61,351 nt of DNA, from positions 1-61,351 of the forward strand of contig NVVJ01000101.1 in NCBI GenBank assembly GCA_002402175.1, given 5' to 3'. The DNA is from SAR86 cluster bacterium (GTDB lineage Bacteria; Pseudomonadota; Gammaproteobacteria; Pseudomonadales; Pseudohongiellaceae). The translations under genes and the position numbers were made by a program. Within the stretch, counting starts at the first letter, position 1. Every line of letters starts with the position of its first letter. The notes beneath the pieces are model-generated. The model was not told the origin of the DNA, ran no database searches, and worked only from the letters and a program-made list of their open reading frames with translations. Shown in pieces: positions 25,601 through 34,030 of this stretch.

Positions 25601-26483
25601 GTTCTACCTGTCTAAGTGGATCATCGCGCACATGCCTGCGCACACGCACTACGTCGAACCGTACTGCGGTGGCCTGCTGCTGCTAGACAAAGACCCGACG
25701 GATAAGAGCGAGGTTGTCAACGACATCGACGGCCTGCTCACAAACTTTTGGCATGTGATCGGGCACCCCCATCGGTTCGCCGCGTTCAGGCGTCGCGTCG
25801 AGGGCATCGCGTTCAGTCAACGCGCGTTCGTAGCAGCAAAGAGATATTGCAGCGGTGTCCGCGACGGCACGACGCAGGTGGATTCTGTTGTCGAGGCGGC
25901 GGTGCGGTTCTTTGTCATGGCCCGCATGTCGCGGCAGGGTCTTCAAAAAGACTTCGCGACGCTCACCCGTCGTCGACTGCGTCGCGGCATGAACGAGCAG
26001 GCCGCGTCGTGGCTTGGATCGGTCGAGGGCTTGACCGACGTACACGCCCGTCTGCGCAGCGTCGTCGTGTTGAATCAAGAGGCGACGGCCGTCATTGAAT
26101 CGCAGGATGGGCCGGACACACTGCACTATCTTGACCCGCCATATCTACACGAAACGCGAGCGGTGACCGACGCGTATGCGAATGAAATGGATCACAAAGC
26201 GCACGCCCGGCTGCTGCACACGTTGTACGACGTAGAGGGTAAGTTCATCTTGTCCGGCTATGACAGCCCGCTATACCGGGCGGCAGCCAAGGCCAACGGC
26301 TGGCGCGTGCGCAAGATCAACATCGACAACAAGGCGGGCAGCGGCGAATCAAAGCGTGTGATGACCGAATGTATCTGGATGAACTTCAAGCCGCCGACGC
26401 CGTCGGTCATTGATAAGCGAATGAAGTTACATGATTGGGATGCGATCGGTCAGCCGCCCAAACGTAAGGGCGGTGCCGCATGA
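25560..26483 (+). CDS. Dam-type (D12 class) DNA adenine-N6 methyltransferase
   Basis: A 307-residue DNA methylase of the D12/Dam class. Motifs appear in the class order: KVHGGKFYLSKW (residues 9-20), YVEPYCGG (31-38, the SAM motif), and YLDPPYL with catalytic DPPY at 192-195. GATC is the usual target of Dam relatives, and GATC is clearly over-represented in this genome. The start has a GAAGGA site inside csrA. It may protect phage DNA from host nucleases or mark replicated DNA. Confidence 0.85.
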   Translation: MPRLTRPIKVHGGKFYLSKWIIAHMPAHTHYVEPYCGGLLLLDKDPTDKSEVVNDIDGLLTNFWHVIGHPHRFAAFRRRVEGIAFSQRAFVAAKRYCSGVRDGTTQVDSVVEAAVRFFVMARMSRQGLQKDFATLTRRRLRRGMNEQAASWLGSVEGLTDVHARLRSVVVLNQEATAVIESQDGPDTLHYLDPPYLHETRAVTDAYANEMDHKAHARLLHTLYDVEGKFILSGYDSPLYRAAAKANGWRVRKINIDNKAGSGESKRVMTECIWMNFKPPTPSVIDKRMKLHDWDAIGQPPKRKGGAA

Positions 26484-26761
26484 CGTTCGCCGGTCACAAC
26501 AAGGGCAAGCATTATTGTCCGGGTCGCGGGTTTGTAGTAGGGATAAGGGCCTTGCGTGTAATGATCGGGGGCGGGCCCGGCCGTGAACTGAAGTGCCCAT
26601 ATTGCTTCGAGTTCACGCGAGCGACATCGTCGTCGGGCCAGTGCCGAACGTGCGACGCGCCTTGGTTCAAGAAAAATAACGGGACATACATATTCACCGA
26701 GCCGCCGCAGGGCCGTGACGAAGTGGCTAGGCAGCGGCGCGAGCGAAGGGGCACAAAATGA
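26480..26761 (+). CDS. Zinc-ribbon protein
   Basis: A 93-residue protein with LKCPYCFEFTRA and GQCRTCDAPW, a CPxC...CxxC zinc ribbon in the centre. It overlaps the methylase stop (ATGA) and the next start. Such small ribbons in phage early regions often bind nucleic acid or polymerase, but no partner can be read here. Confidence 0.55.
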   Translation: MTFAGHNKGKHYCPGRGFVVGIRALRVMIGGGPGRELKCPYCFEFTRATSSSGQCRTCDAPWFKKNNGTYIFTEPPQGRDEVARQRRERRGTK

Positions 26762-27447
26762 AGATCGAAACCAGACCCATGCCGTTCAGCGCCGAACTGG
26801 TCGAGGCCAGCAAGCGAGGAGACAAGACGCACACACGTCGCATCATGATGCCGCAGCCAGCGTATGCGCAGGCGGTCATGTATGACGGACACGCGACATC
26901 CGCGTATCACTGGCCGGACAGCAACCCGCAATTCAGGGCAATGGCTGAAATAGCCAAGGACTGCCCGCACGGTAAGCCGGGTGACCTGCGTTGGGTGCAA
27001 GAGCCTTACCGCGTGGTGGCACGCGACAAGGGGCCGGGCCAACGATGGGGATATCTCGCCACCGTTAGGTACGCGTCGGACGGCATCGAAAACGTGTGCG
27101 TCATCAGCGATAGGTGCAGGGACAAGCCGAGCGCCCGGCCACGCACGTCGAACATGCCGGGCCGGTTCATGTCTCGATGGGCCAGTCGATACACGCTGCG
27201 CATCGTGTCCGTCAAGTGCGAAAAGATACAGAGCATGGATCGCGCCGCCGCGTTTCTTGAGGGATGCCCGCGTGAGATCGCTGGACCCGACGGCGACATC
27301 CGGGCCGCGCATGAATGGTTCGTCCGCGTGTGGGATTCGACGACGAATAAACCGGCGCACAAGTACGCGGCCAACCCTTGGGTCTATGACATCGCATACG
27401 AGTTCATCAACGCCCCGGTGTGGCTGGTGCGGGGTGGTGCGGGATGA
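26758..27447 (+). CDS. ASCH-like phage protein
   Basis: A 229-residue protein of a widespread phage family related to ASCH domains. The blocks RPMPFSAELVEASKRGDKTH, TRRIM, CPHGKPGDLRWVQEPYRV, MPGRFMSRWASRYTLRI and a Trp-Asp-rich end (ANPWVYDIAYEF) are all in order. ASCH domains are thought to bind RNA or modified bases; the job in phages is unknown. It overlaps both neighbours. Confidence 0.65.
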   Translation: MKIETRPMPFSAELVEASKRGDKTHTRRIMMPQPAYAQAVMYDGHATSAYHWPDSNPQFRAMAEIAKDCPHGKPGDLRWVQEPYRVVARDKGPGQRWGYLATVRYASDGIENVCVISDRCRDKPSARPRTSNMPGRFMSRWASRYTLRIVSVKCEKIQSMDRAAAFLEGCPREIAGPDGDIRAAHEWFVRVWDSTTNKPAHKYAANPWVYDIAYEFINAPVWLVRGGAG

Positions 27448-27683
27448 GTAAGCGACGACCCAAGGCAGAGCCGAGAGGCAAGCACGAACAGGGCACGCCG
27501 TGTTCAGGCTGCGGCAATTACTGCACCTGCACCTGCGTGCTTGAAGACAAGCACCGACCGGGCTGCCGCTTTCTGATGGCTGCCATGCTGTCGGTGGAAA
27601 TCGCTTGCGACCACGGCTTCCAAGCGTGTCCCATCTGCGATCCCTGTGACTGCGGCGCGGGCCAGACCAAGGGGGTGACGTGA
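27444..27683 (+). CDS. Cys-rich small protein
   Basis: A 79-residue protein with cysteines arranged CSGCGNYCTCTC in the first half and CPICDPCDCG at the end, likely zinc-binding. ATG 27444 overlaps the previous stop. Function unknown. Confidence 0.5.
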   Translation: MSKRRPKAEPRGKHEQGTPCSGCGNYCTCTCVLEDKHRPGCRFLMAAMLSVEIACDHGFQACPICDPCDCGAGQTKGVT

Positions 27684-27880
27684 TGACGGTGACGATCAAG
27701 ATAATCCGCAACCGAAAGAACTTTTGTTACGCGATCAATTTCATGGGCGTCTGCACATACGGCGGGTACAGCCGCGACGTGGAAGACGTGCGCCGGTGCG
27801 TGCGTTCTATCCGCCGGTGCGTGATCGCCACCGTCACCGACACGACGATCGGTCATCAGGCGAACGGCGGTGCCACATGA
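27683..27880 (+). CDS. Small hypothetical protein
   Basis: Unrecognised 65-residue basic protein starting MTVTIKIIRNRKNFCYAIN. Its ATG overlaps the previous TGA (TGATG), and its stop overlaps the next ATG, so it belongs to the coupled chain of small genes here. Confidence 0.5.
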   Translation: MTVTIKIIRNRKNFCYAINFMGVCTYGGYSRDVEDVRRCVRSIRRCVIATVTDTTIGHQANGGAT

Positions 27881-28245
27881 TGAGCACACCGGCCAGAGTG
27901 CCAAGCAATGCTTACGCGTCGTGCGTGTTTTACTGTTGGGTAGAGCCGTGCACGATGACCTATGAACAGTCGATCGAGGCCGCGATAAAACTCGGACCGG
28001 GCGTTCATCAGATACCGATGGACGTTCGATTCACGACGGACGCGATGTTCATATCGCAGCCGTGCGAATCCAAAGATCATCGGATGAGGCGGGCGGACCT
28101 ATACAAACGCATGGGCAAGCTGATGCTCGACAAGATCAGCGAACTGATACAAGAGGCAGAGCCGGGGACCGAGCGCGATTATTACGAGGATTTTTTCGCC
28201 GACATCACAAACGGCGGTGACGACGATGGAAAGGATGCTATCTGA
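27877..28245 (+). CDS. Hypothetical acidic protein
   Basis: Unrecognised 122-residue protein with an acidic C-terminus (EAEPGTERDYYEDFFADI). ATG 27877 overlaps the previous stop, and its own stop shares a base with the next start (TGATG). The upstream part of this frame (27724-27876) lies over another gene and is not used. Confidence 0.5.
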   Translation: MMSTPARVPSNAYASCVFYCWVEPCTMTYEQSIEAAIKLGPGVHQIPMDVRFTTDAMFISQPCESKDHRMRRADLYKRMGKLMLDKISELIQEAEPGTERDYYEDFFADITNGGDDDGKDAI

Positions 28246-29198
28246 TGGCTGAAGAACAGGCCGAGATGTCGCGCGGACGCTGGCGACGTATGTATTGCCG
28301 GGGCCTGCTAGACGGCCGGAGGATCAACGCTGTGAGCGTGGACGCCGCATCAGTGTTCTGGCACGCTTATGCCGTGGCTGACGATCTAGGACGCTTCCCG
28401 GCCGGTCCACGGACGTTCAGACGCAAGGCGCTGGGGATGCGTGACGACGTGAGGCCCGGCGAACCGATCACCGATGAGTGGGTCGAAAGCGGACTGCGCG
28501 AACTCGCGCAACCTGCGCATCACCGTGACAGCCCCGAAACGGACCTGACGCCGCTGATCCGGCTTTACACGGTCAAGGGCGAACTGTTCGGAGAGATCAC
28601 CGACTTTGTCGCGCTCAATCCGCTGCCAAGGGATGCCGTAGGTCACCGTCGCCGCGCGTTTTATATCAACTGCCCGCCCCCGCCGGACGAAGATGATGGG
28701 GCGTCAGATGCGCAAGATGCGCAAGATGCGCAATCGTGCGCCCGAGTGCGCCGATATAGCGATAGCGATAGAGGTATAGATTTAGATTCGTCTTCGGGCG
28801 CAAAGGTCAAGGTCAAGCCGGTCGTCGTGATCGAGCAGCAGCCGCGTCAGGCAGGAAAGTCAAAGCGCGCTGGTTCTTCGCCTTCGTCTTCGCCGGAGGT
28901 CAAGCCGGTATCAAGGCCGGTCGCGTGGCTGCGATGGCATCAGGCGGTCGACCCGCTGTTCGGACGGGCGGGCGACACGAAGCACCCCAAGGGATCGCCG
29001 CAGCGCGTGGCTGATGAGACGACGGCACGTCGCTGGTTTGAAGACTGGTGGCCCGATGATGGGCAGAGCAACAACGCGGCGATCGATCGGGCGGTCAAGT
29101 TCGCGGGGCAGGCCCGGCGAAAAAAGAAACCGATGGCATGGCTGACGGACAAGCTGAAGCGCGAGAGCCTGATCGGCAACGGGGAGGCCGGGCGATGA
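28245..29198 (+). CDS. Probable replisome organiser / replication initiator
   Basis: A 317-residue protein with the layout of phage replication initiators. The N-terminal half resembles winged-helix replisome organisers (ASVFWHAYAVADDLGRFPAG, then RTFRRKALGM). A low-complexity Asp/Gln and Ser-rich linker follows. The basic C-terminal domain (ARRWFEDWWPDDGQSNNAAI) could load helicase. A DnaB-like helicase gene follows about 2.7 kb downstream. The linker region encodes three tandem 9-bp repeats next to an AT-richer stretch, reminiscent of lambda O carrying the origin. Confidence 0.5.
   Translation: MAEEQAEMSRGRWRRMYCRGLLDGRRINAVSVDAASVFWHAYAVADDLGRFPAGPRTFRRKALGMRDDVRPGEPITDEWVESGLRELAQPAHHRDSPETDLTPLIRLYTVKGELFGEITDFVALNPLPRDAVGHRRRAFYINCPPPPDEDDGASDAQDAQDAQSCARVRRYSDSDRGIDLDSSSGAKVKVKPVVVIEQQPRQAGKSKRAGSSPSSSPEVKPVSRPVAWLRWHQAVDPLFGRAGDTKHPKGSPQRVADETTARRWFEDWWPDDGQSNNAAIDRAVKFAGQARRKKKPMAWLTDKLKRESLIGNGEAGR
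28707..28733 (+). repeat. Three tandem 9-bp repeats (GATGCGCAA), candidate origin iterons
   Basis: GATGCGCAA occurs three times with no spacer at 28707, 28716 and 28725, encoding Asp-Ala-Gln three times. The following 28750-28790 is AT-richer, with GATATAGCGATAGCGATAG. Iterons beside an AT-rich stretch inside the initiator gene is the lambda origin plan. A codon-level repeat without DNA function is the alternative. Confidence 0.4.
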
Positions 29199-29293
29199 AC
29201 TATCGGCGTATCAAAGAAATCGAATCCAAGGTCGTGCACCTGATCGACCCGCAAGGCATCAGGCTGATGCCGGGCAGCGGGGTGTTGCAATGA
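29195..29293 (+). CDS. Tiny coupled gene, 32 residues
   Basis: ATG 29195 overlaps the initiator stop and its TGA overlaps the next ATG at 29290, which supports translation. The product begins MNYRRIKEIESKVVHLID; no function can be proposed. Confidence 0.45.
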   Translation: MNYRRIKEIESKVVHLIDPQGIRLMPGSGVLQ

Positions 29294-29541
29294 AACGCAA
29301 GCCGTGGGCGTACACGCTACCGACCGAGCCGATGTTTGATCGCACGATGAGAGCGCTACCCGAATACTCGCACAGCAACCCGGTGATGCCCGTCGGTAGC
29401 GAATGGCGATGCAACGTCAACGCGGGGAAGAGCGGGCCGGACTTGTGGGTGATGTGCACGCAGGTCGAGATAACGAAATCAAACCGGTCGGGCATCGAGT
29501 GGCGAAGAATAATAATCATGGATGACGGGAGCACGTCATGA
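29290..29541 (+). CDS. Small hypothetical protein
   Basis: Unrecognised 83-residue protein with two cysteines and a central MPVGSEWRCNVNAGKSG block. Coupled to both neighbours by ATGA overlaps. Confidence 0.5.
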   Translation: MKRKPWAYTLPTEPMFDRTMRALPEYSHSNPVMPVGSEWRCNVNAGKSGPDLWVMCTQVEITKSNRSGIEWRRIIIMDDGSTS

Positions 29542-29696
29542 TCGGCTGCCTATACAAAATCATTTACATCGTGTTCGTGCTGGCTGCGTTAGTCATCGCG
29601 CTTCACCTTGGGTCGACGGGCAACGTCATCGGCTGGCTAGTGTTTGCGACGGTCGTGCTGCTGATCGTCCGCTACTTTGTGGAGCCCATACGATGA
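29538..29696 (+). CDS. Small two-helix membrane protein
   Basis: A 52-residue protein starting MIGCLYKIIYIVFVLAALVI. Two hydrophobic segments (about residues 5-22 and 30-46) are split by a short Gly/Ser/Thr loop. Size and topology fit a small holin or membrane modulator, but it lies in the replication block, away from any lysis gene. ATGA overlaps on both sides support it. Confidence 0.5.
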   Translation: MIGCLYKIIYIVFVLAALVIALHLGSTGNVIGWLVFATVVLLIVRYFVEPIR

Positions 29697-29980
29697 TCCC
29701 ATCCGGTCCACAATTCGCGGCCCGCGTCGCTTTGTACGTCGCGACCAACATCACGGGCATCGCGCCGCTGCCTCGCAACGTGAGAGACACGGGCCGCGTG
29801 CGCGGGCTTGCCGCGCTGATGCTGAACGATGGCGGCATGACGTGGCTTGACATCGCGATTCACCTGTACGGTCGACGCGTGCACACCACACCACACAAAG
29901 GCGCGGATCAATGGCGTGGAACGGTCCAAGCGGAAGCCGCGATCGCCGAGTTCAGAAAACTATGGGAGGTACAGACATGA
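29693..29980 (+). CDS. Small basic hypothetical protein
   Basis: Unrecognised 95-residue protein starting MIPSGPQFAARVALYVATNI. GMTWLDIAIHLYGRRVH in the middle could be a helix-turn-helix-like stretch, but this is weak. Its ATG overlaps the membrane protein stop. Confidence 0.45.
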   Translation: MIPSGPQFAARVALYVATNITGIAPLPRNVRDTGRVRGLAALMLNDGGMTWLDIAIHLYGRRVHTTPHKGADQWRGTVQAEAAIAEFRKLWEVQT

Positions 29981-30663
29981 GTCGAAGCAAAATGATATAT
30001 GTGTACTGGACGGTAGCCATCGGGTTCTACACGCTGGCCTGTCGCGACGCGTGGATTTACGGCAACTGGTATACCGGTTGTATGCACCTGCTGATCGCGT
30101 GGCTGGTGTTCCTGCTGTGTTGCGCACGGTATGACGGTTGGAACGTCGCGCCGCCGGGCGTGCTTCACATCAAGGCCAACGCGGACACCGAGCCGCTGCC
30201 GCCCGGCGTGACCCTGCGCTTGCGCGTGGGCGAGGGGCGGATCAAAAAGGGCGAGCCCGTCTATTCGGAATCCGACGGCGTGACGGTCACGAACACGCCG
30301 GGCGGAACATACATCGGCCGGGCAAGCACCGACTCGAAACTCGATCAGCAGTCACACATTGTTGTGCCCGTCAGATTGGGCGGCACGGTGCCGACGTGCA
30401 GGCGTACCATCAGCGCGACGTACACGTTCACTAAGGTGCAAAACACGCTTGTCCCGCATAGCTACGAGATCGAGGCGACGGTCGACCATGTTCACGGCAA
30501 GGCGTTCGCGAAAGAACTGGCGGACCGCGCTTGGCAACTGCTGTTCGATAAAACAAGCATGGGCGTCGGCAAGCCATCGACACACATGTTCCGAAGTCAA
30601 TACATCATTTCAAACGTCAGTGATCTAACCGAAACCATTACCAGCGAAGGGATCGAATCATGA
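29977..30663 (+). CDS. Membrane-anchored hypothetical protein
   Basis: A 228-residue protein. One or two hydrophobic segments lie at about residues 7-48 (YVYWTVAIGFYTLACRDAW, then MHLLIAWLVFLLCCARY). The rest is soluble: residues 70-130 look like a small beta domain (LRVGEGRIKKGEPVYSESDG), and the end is helical. No family recognised. ATG 29977 overlaps the previous stop. Confidence 0.5.
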   Translation: MSRSKMIYVYWTVAIGFYTLACRDAWIYGNWYTGCMHLLIAWLVFLLCCARYDGWNVAPPGVLHIKANADTEPLPPGVTLRLRVGEGRIKKGEPVYSESDGVTVTNTPGGTYIGRASTDSKLDQQSHIVVPVRLGGTVPTCRRTISATYTFTKVQNTLVPHSYEIEATVDHVHGKAFAKELADRAWQLLFDKTSMGVGKPSTHMFRSQYIISNVSDLTETITSEGIES

Positions 30664-30839
30664 GGATTAAAAGCGTATGGCGTGCCGCGTCTAACACGAT
30701 CATCTGCGCCGTCGCCGCGATGGCGATATTTGAGTACGCGTCGCACGGGTGGTATTGGATGGTGGCGGCGACCGTCCTGACCTACACCGTCGGGCTTGGC
30801 ACACTGCTTCACATCTTGGGGAAGAACGATGGCGAATAA
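30660..30839 (+). CDS. Small two-helix membrane protein
   Basis: A 59-residue protein starting MRIKSVWRAASNTIICAVAA. Hydrophobic segments span about residues 12-26 and 34-53. ATG 30660 overlaps the previous stop; its end overlaps the nuclease gene by 11 bp. Function unknown. Confidence 0.5.
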   Translation: MRIKSVWRAASNTIICAVAAMAIFEYASHGWYWMVAATVLTYTVGLGTLLHILGKNDGE

Positions 30840-31353
30840 ACAGGCGGGTTTGACCGAGCGACTGATTCAGGTCGCGTTGTATAACGACATGAGATCGGCC
30901 AGCCGAATCATCATGCCCAACTACACGCCGCGCGGGTGGCACGAGTGCGACGTGTGGTCGGTCACGAAAGCCGGGTACGTCGTCGAGCACGAGATAAAGC
31001 TATCCCGGTCGGACTTCAAAGCCGACACCAAAAAGGCGGGAGGCGGCAAGCACCACGCGCTGAGCATCGGGTCGACCGGCGCACCGTCGCGGTTCAGCTT
31101 CGTCGTCGCGGACAGCGTCGAAGAATACGCACGCAAAAACCTGCCGACATGGGCGGGCCTGAAGGTCGCGCATTTTCGTGACGACCATTGGGGTGTGCGT
31201 GCGACGCTGAAGATCGTAGTCGTCGCCCCACGCATACACCGAAAGATCAAGGTTCGAGACGCGGAGATAAGCCGGGCGCAGGTGTGCAGCTATTACCGCC
31301 TGTGGTCGCTGCTCGGCGTCGACGCGCGAAGCGAGGTGAACGATGGGCGGTGA
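30829..31353 (+). CDS. PD-(D/E)XK-type nuclease-like protein
   Basis: A 174-residue protein of a phage family with a restriction-endonuclease-like core. WHECDVWSVTKAGYVVEHEI followed by KLSRSDFKAD gives the D...E-x-K active-site pattern. HHALSIGSTGAPSRFSFVVA is the next conserved strand. Such proteins resemble MmcB or Holliday-junction nucleases. It sits between the initiator and the helicase, in line with a DNA repair or recombination role. Confidence 0.6.
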   Translation: MANKQAGLTERLIQVALYNDMRSASRIIMPNYTPRGWHECDVWSVTKAGYVVEHEIKLSRSDFKADTKKAGGGKHHALSIGSTGAPSRFSFVVADSVEEYARKNLPTWAGLKVAHFRDDHWGVRATLKIVVVAPRIHRKIKVRDAEISRAQVCSYYRLWSLLGVDARSEVNDGR

Positions 31354-31642
31354 TGTCACATGCAAATGTAAACCGCGCGAGGTGATGGTCGTCAACCGCA
31401 AGGGCCGTTGCTCGGCGTTCGACGGATATCACCCTATGCACAGCGACTACTCGGCCGTGAAGTGCCTGCACTGCGGTCACATCTGGCGAAGCAAGGCCGC
31501 GTGGGTTGACCACATGCCGACCGCCCCGGCCGGGTGGGCGGGACTAGGCGGCGCAAACGGTTCGGAGTTGATAGAGATCAGGGACATGCTGAAGGCCGAT
31601 GGTCGTCACCAATTTGGAAAGGCGGTGTCGCGTGACGCTTGA
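31343..31642 (+). CDS. Zinc-finger-like small protein
   Basis: A 99-residue protein with CKCK near the start and KCLHCGHIWRSKAAWVDH in the centre, a CxxC-x-H-type zinc site. It overlaps the nuclease gene by 11 bp. Likely nucleic-acid-related; no closer assignment. Confidence 0.5.
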   Translation: MGGDVTCKCKPREVMVVNRKGRCSAFDGYHPMHSDYSAVKCLHCGHIWRSKAAWVDHMPTAPAGWAGLGGANGSELIEIRDMLKADGRHQFGKAVSRDA

Positions 31643-31868
31643 ACGATACCCGTTGGGTAAGCACCGTTTTGTCGAGGCCCACAAGAACGAGTCGGGCGTC
31701 GCCGTGCCGATGCGTTGGTGTTCAAGCTCGCGGCGCTGGTCTTGTTCAACCAAGAAATACACGATCACCATCGACGAACGTGACGGTGTTATTGGTGGCA
31801 GCGGCACCGCCGAGGAAATATTTAGAGAAGCAATAAGGGCGATCGAAAACGAAGAGGATGAAAACTGA
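31632..31868 (+). CDS. Small hypothetical protein upstream of the helicase
   Basis: Unrecognised 78-residue protein read from GTG 31632 (VTLERYPLGKHRFVEAHKNE). The start overlaps the previous gene by 11 bp, and the stop TGA overlaps the helicase ATG. The end is an acidic helix. Confidence 0.45.
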   Translation: MTLERYPLGKHRFVEAHKNESGVAVPMRWCSSSRRWSCSTKKYTITIDERDGVIGGSGTAEEIFREAIRAIENEEDEN

Positions 31869-33301
31869 TGAGAAAAGCAGGCGATAAAACTGATGGGCAG
31901 CGACCGAACGTCAAGCGATCTGAAAACATGCTGACGAACAGGCTGCCACCACAAGAGCTAGAAGCCGAGGCCGCGCTGTTGGGATCGATGATCCTTGACC
32001 CGCGAATGATCGGCGATGTGATCGCTAAGATCGGCAAGCCCGACGACCTATACAAGCCGTCGCACGCCGCGATCTATGAGGTGATTGTCGACTGTTGGAA
32101 CCATAACCCCGACCTCGACTTGGTCAAGCTACAAAAGGCGCTGCGTGATAAGCAGATGCTCGACCAGATCGGCGGCGTCGAATATCTAATCGAACTCGCT
32201 GAGTCAGTACCGACGGCAGCCAGCGCCGTCTATTACGCGGGCATGGTGATGGACGCGTCACACAAGCGTGAAATCATGTATGCCGGTGCGAAGATGATCG
32301 AACTGGCGCACTCGGGCGACACGGCCGAGGAGCTGGTCGACCAAGCGGAGTCGATGGTGTTCGAGATCGGGCAGCGTCAGCAGGACTCGGGAGAGGATGC
32401 CGACCAGACGTTCGCCGACATGTTGCAAGAGGCTTACGACGACTTAGCGGAGACGGCCGACAAACGCGGGATCATGACCGGGTTCTATGAACTGGATGAA
32501 ATGACCAACGGCTTGCAGCCGGGCGAGCTAATCATCTTGGCCGCACGTCCCAGCATGGGCAAGACAGCCATGTGCTTGAACATCGCGTCGAACATCGCGG
32601 TCGTCGAGCGTAAGCCGTGCGCGCTGTTCAGCATGGAAATGTCACGCAAGCAACTGGCGACGCGCATGATGTGCAGCCACGCCCGTGCTGACTCGCACCG
32701 GGTACGTTGCAACCGGATCACGCAAGACGAATACGGTCAGCTTGCGTTGACCGTCGGTGAGATGAGCGAGGCACCGCTGTTCATAAGCGACAAGCCGGGC
32801 ATGACGCTGATGGACGTGCGGGCACGCTCGCGCCGCATAGCATCACGCTATGGGCTCAAGGCGATCATCATCGATTACCTGCAACTGATGATCGGCCCGA
32901 AATCGAACAGCAGACAAGAAGAGGTCGCGGCATTGAGTCGCGGGCTGAAGCAACTGGCGCGAGAAATGAACGTGCCGGTCGTGTGCCTTAGCCAGTTGAA
33001 CAGGCAGGTCGAGAGCCGGACGAACAACAAGCCGCGTATGAGCGACCTGAGAGAGTCGGGCGCGATCGAGCAGGACGCGGATGTCATCGCAATGCTGCAC
33101 CGTGAAGACTACTACCACCGGGGCGAAGAGGGATACGAAGAGACGAACATCGCCGAGGTGATTATCGAAAAGCAACGGAACGGCCCGACGGGCATCGTCA
33201 AGCTGAAGTGGAACGCCGCGTCCACGCGGTTCGACAACCTGACGGCCGACGAAGAGCAGGCCACTAGACCACCGGTAACGACTACGGGGCTATACGAATG
33301 A
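31868..33301 (+). CDS. dnaB: Replicative DNA helicase, DnaB family
   Basis: A 477-residue hexameric 5'-3' helicase for phage DNA replication. The N-terminal DnaB domain begins LPPQELEAEAALLGSMILD. Walker A is ARPSMGKT (residues 226-233), Walker B is in KAIIIDYLQL (Asp336), and the later LSQLNRQVESR and DLRESGAIEQDADVI blocks hold the arginine-finger region. Length matches the family. No phage DNA polymerase or primase was found, so this protein probably brings in host replication enzymes. Confidence 0.95.
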   Translation: MRKAGDKTDGQRPNVKRSENMLTNRLPPQELEAEAALLGSMILDPRMIGDVIAKIGKPDDLYKPSHAAIYEVIVDCWNHNPDLDLVKLQKALRDKQMLDQIGGVEYLIELAESVPTAASAVYYAGMVMDASHKREIMYAGAKMIELAHSGDTAEELVDQAESMVFEIGQRQQDSGEDADQTFADMLQEAYDDLAETADKRGIMTGFYELDEMTNGLQPGELIILAARPSMGKTAMCLNIASNIAVVERKPCALFSMEMSRKQLATRMMCSHARADSHRVRCNRITQDEYGQLALTVGEMSEAPLFISDKPGMTLMDVRARSRRIASRYGLKAIIIDYLQLMIGPKSNSRQEEVAALSRGLKQLAREMNVPVVCLSQLNRQVESRTNNKPRMSDLRESGAIEQDADVIAMLHREDYYHRGEEGYEETNIAEVIIEKQRNGPTGIVKLKWNAASTRFDNLTADEEQATRPPVTTTGLYE

Positions 33302-33993
33302 CAAACACCACGCGACCAATCAGGCCGCCGTCACCCTGCTCGTGTGGGCATGGACGCGTCTTGTGCGGCGGGCAACCGCGTTGCCCCAAGTGCGAGCGCG
33401 AGGTTATACGGCGGGAACTTCAAGAAACGAAAGTGAGCACCATGAGCGTAGTAGAACCCATGAACGACGAAGAACTGGCCGAGGTGCGGGGTGGTCAGAT
33501 GACCGACAATTTAGGGATAGATAAAAACACCACTGACGCCCTACTTGCCCGACTCGACGACCGGCAACGCATTGTGGACAAGCTGCCTAGGAAGGCGGAC
33601 GGCTCGCCGGTTGTGCTTGGCGACAAGGCTAAGCCGGTGGTCAGCACGGCCGTGCGTGCCAAGCGCCCGGGCGTCGGCCTGTCTCGATCGACCGACCCCG
33701 ACACGTCCAAGCGCGCGGGGTCTGATGCCGCGTGGGCCAACAGCGACAGCAAGACGGCGGCGATTGTGTTGGGCGTGATGTGCGACGGCGTGCCCCGGAT
33801 CGACGCCGAGATATACGACAAGTACATCGAAATGACATCGGACCTCAAGCCGCTGTCAGCGTCTCGACTACGTCACGGGCGCAAGCACGCGGTCGACCTG
33901 AAGATGATCGCCGAGACGGGCCTGCGTCGCAGGGGGCCCGACGGCGGCAAGTGTCGCGAGTGGATAAACATCTATGTGCCCACGGGCGAGTGA
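33298..33993 (+). CDS. Zinc-finger and helical DNA-binding-like protein
   Basis: A 231-residue protein. CSCGHGRVLCGG with CPKCE at residues 13-37 form a probable zinc finger. The C-terminal 110 residues (STDPDTSKRAGSDAAW, RIDAEIYDKYIEMT, SASRLRHGRKHAVDL) look like a small winged helix seen in phage proteins near the replication genes. It overlaps the helicase stop by ATGA. DNA binding is inferred. Confidence 0.5.
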   Translation: MTNTTRPIRPPSPCSCGHGRVLCGGQPRCPKCEREVIRRELQETKVSTMSVVEPMNDEELAEVRGGQMTDNLGIDKNTTDALLARLDDRQRIVDKLPRKADGSPVVLGDKAKPVVSTAVRAKRPGVGLSRSTDPDTSKRAGSDAAWANSDSKTAAIVLGVMCDGVPRIDAEIYDKYIEMTSDLKPLSASRLRHGRKHAVDLKMIAETGLRRRGPDGGKCREWINIYVPTGE

Positions 33994-34030
33994 GGTCGAT
34001 CGGGTAACATAAGCAGGATCGGATGAAGAC

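Noticed and set aside
26512..27711. 399-codon open frame on the minus strand
   Set aside because: It lies entirely over four coupled + strand genes, one of them ASCH-like with clear motifs. It is a high-GC shadow frame without a ribosome site or recognisable content.
28707..28733. CRISPR-like array
   Set aside because: Units are 9 bp with no spacers; no CRISPR array or cas gene was seen anywhere.
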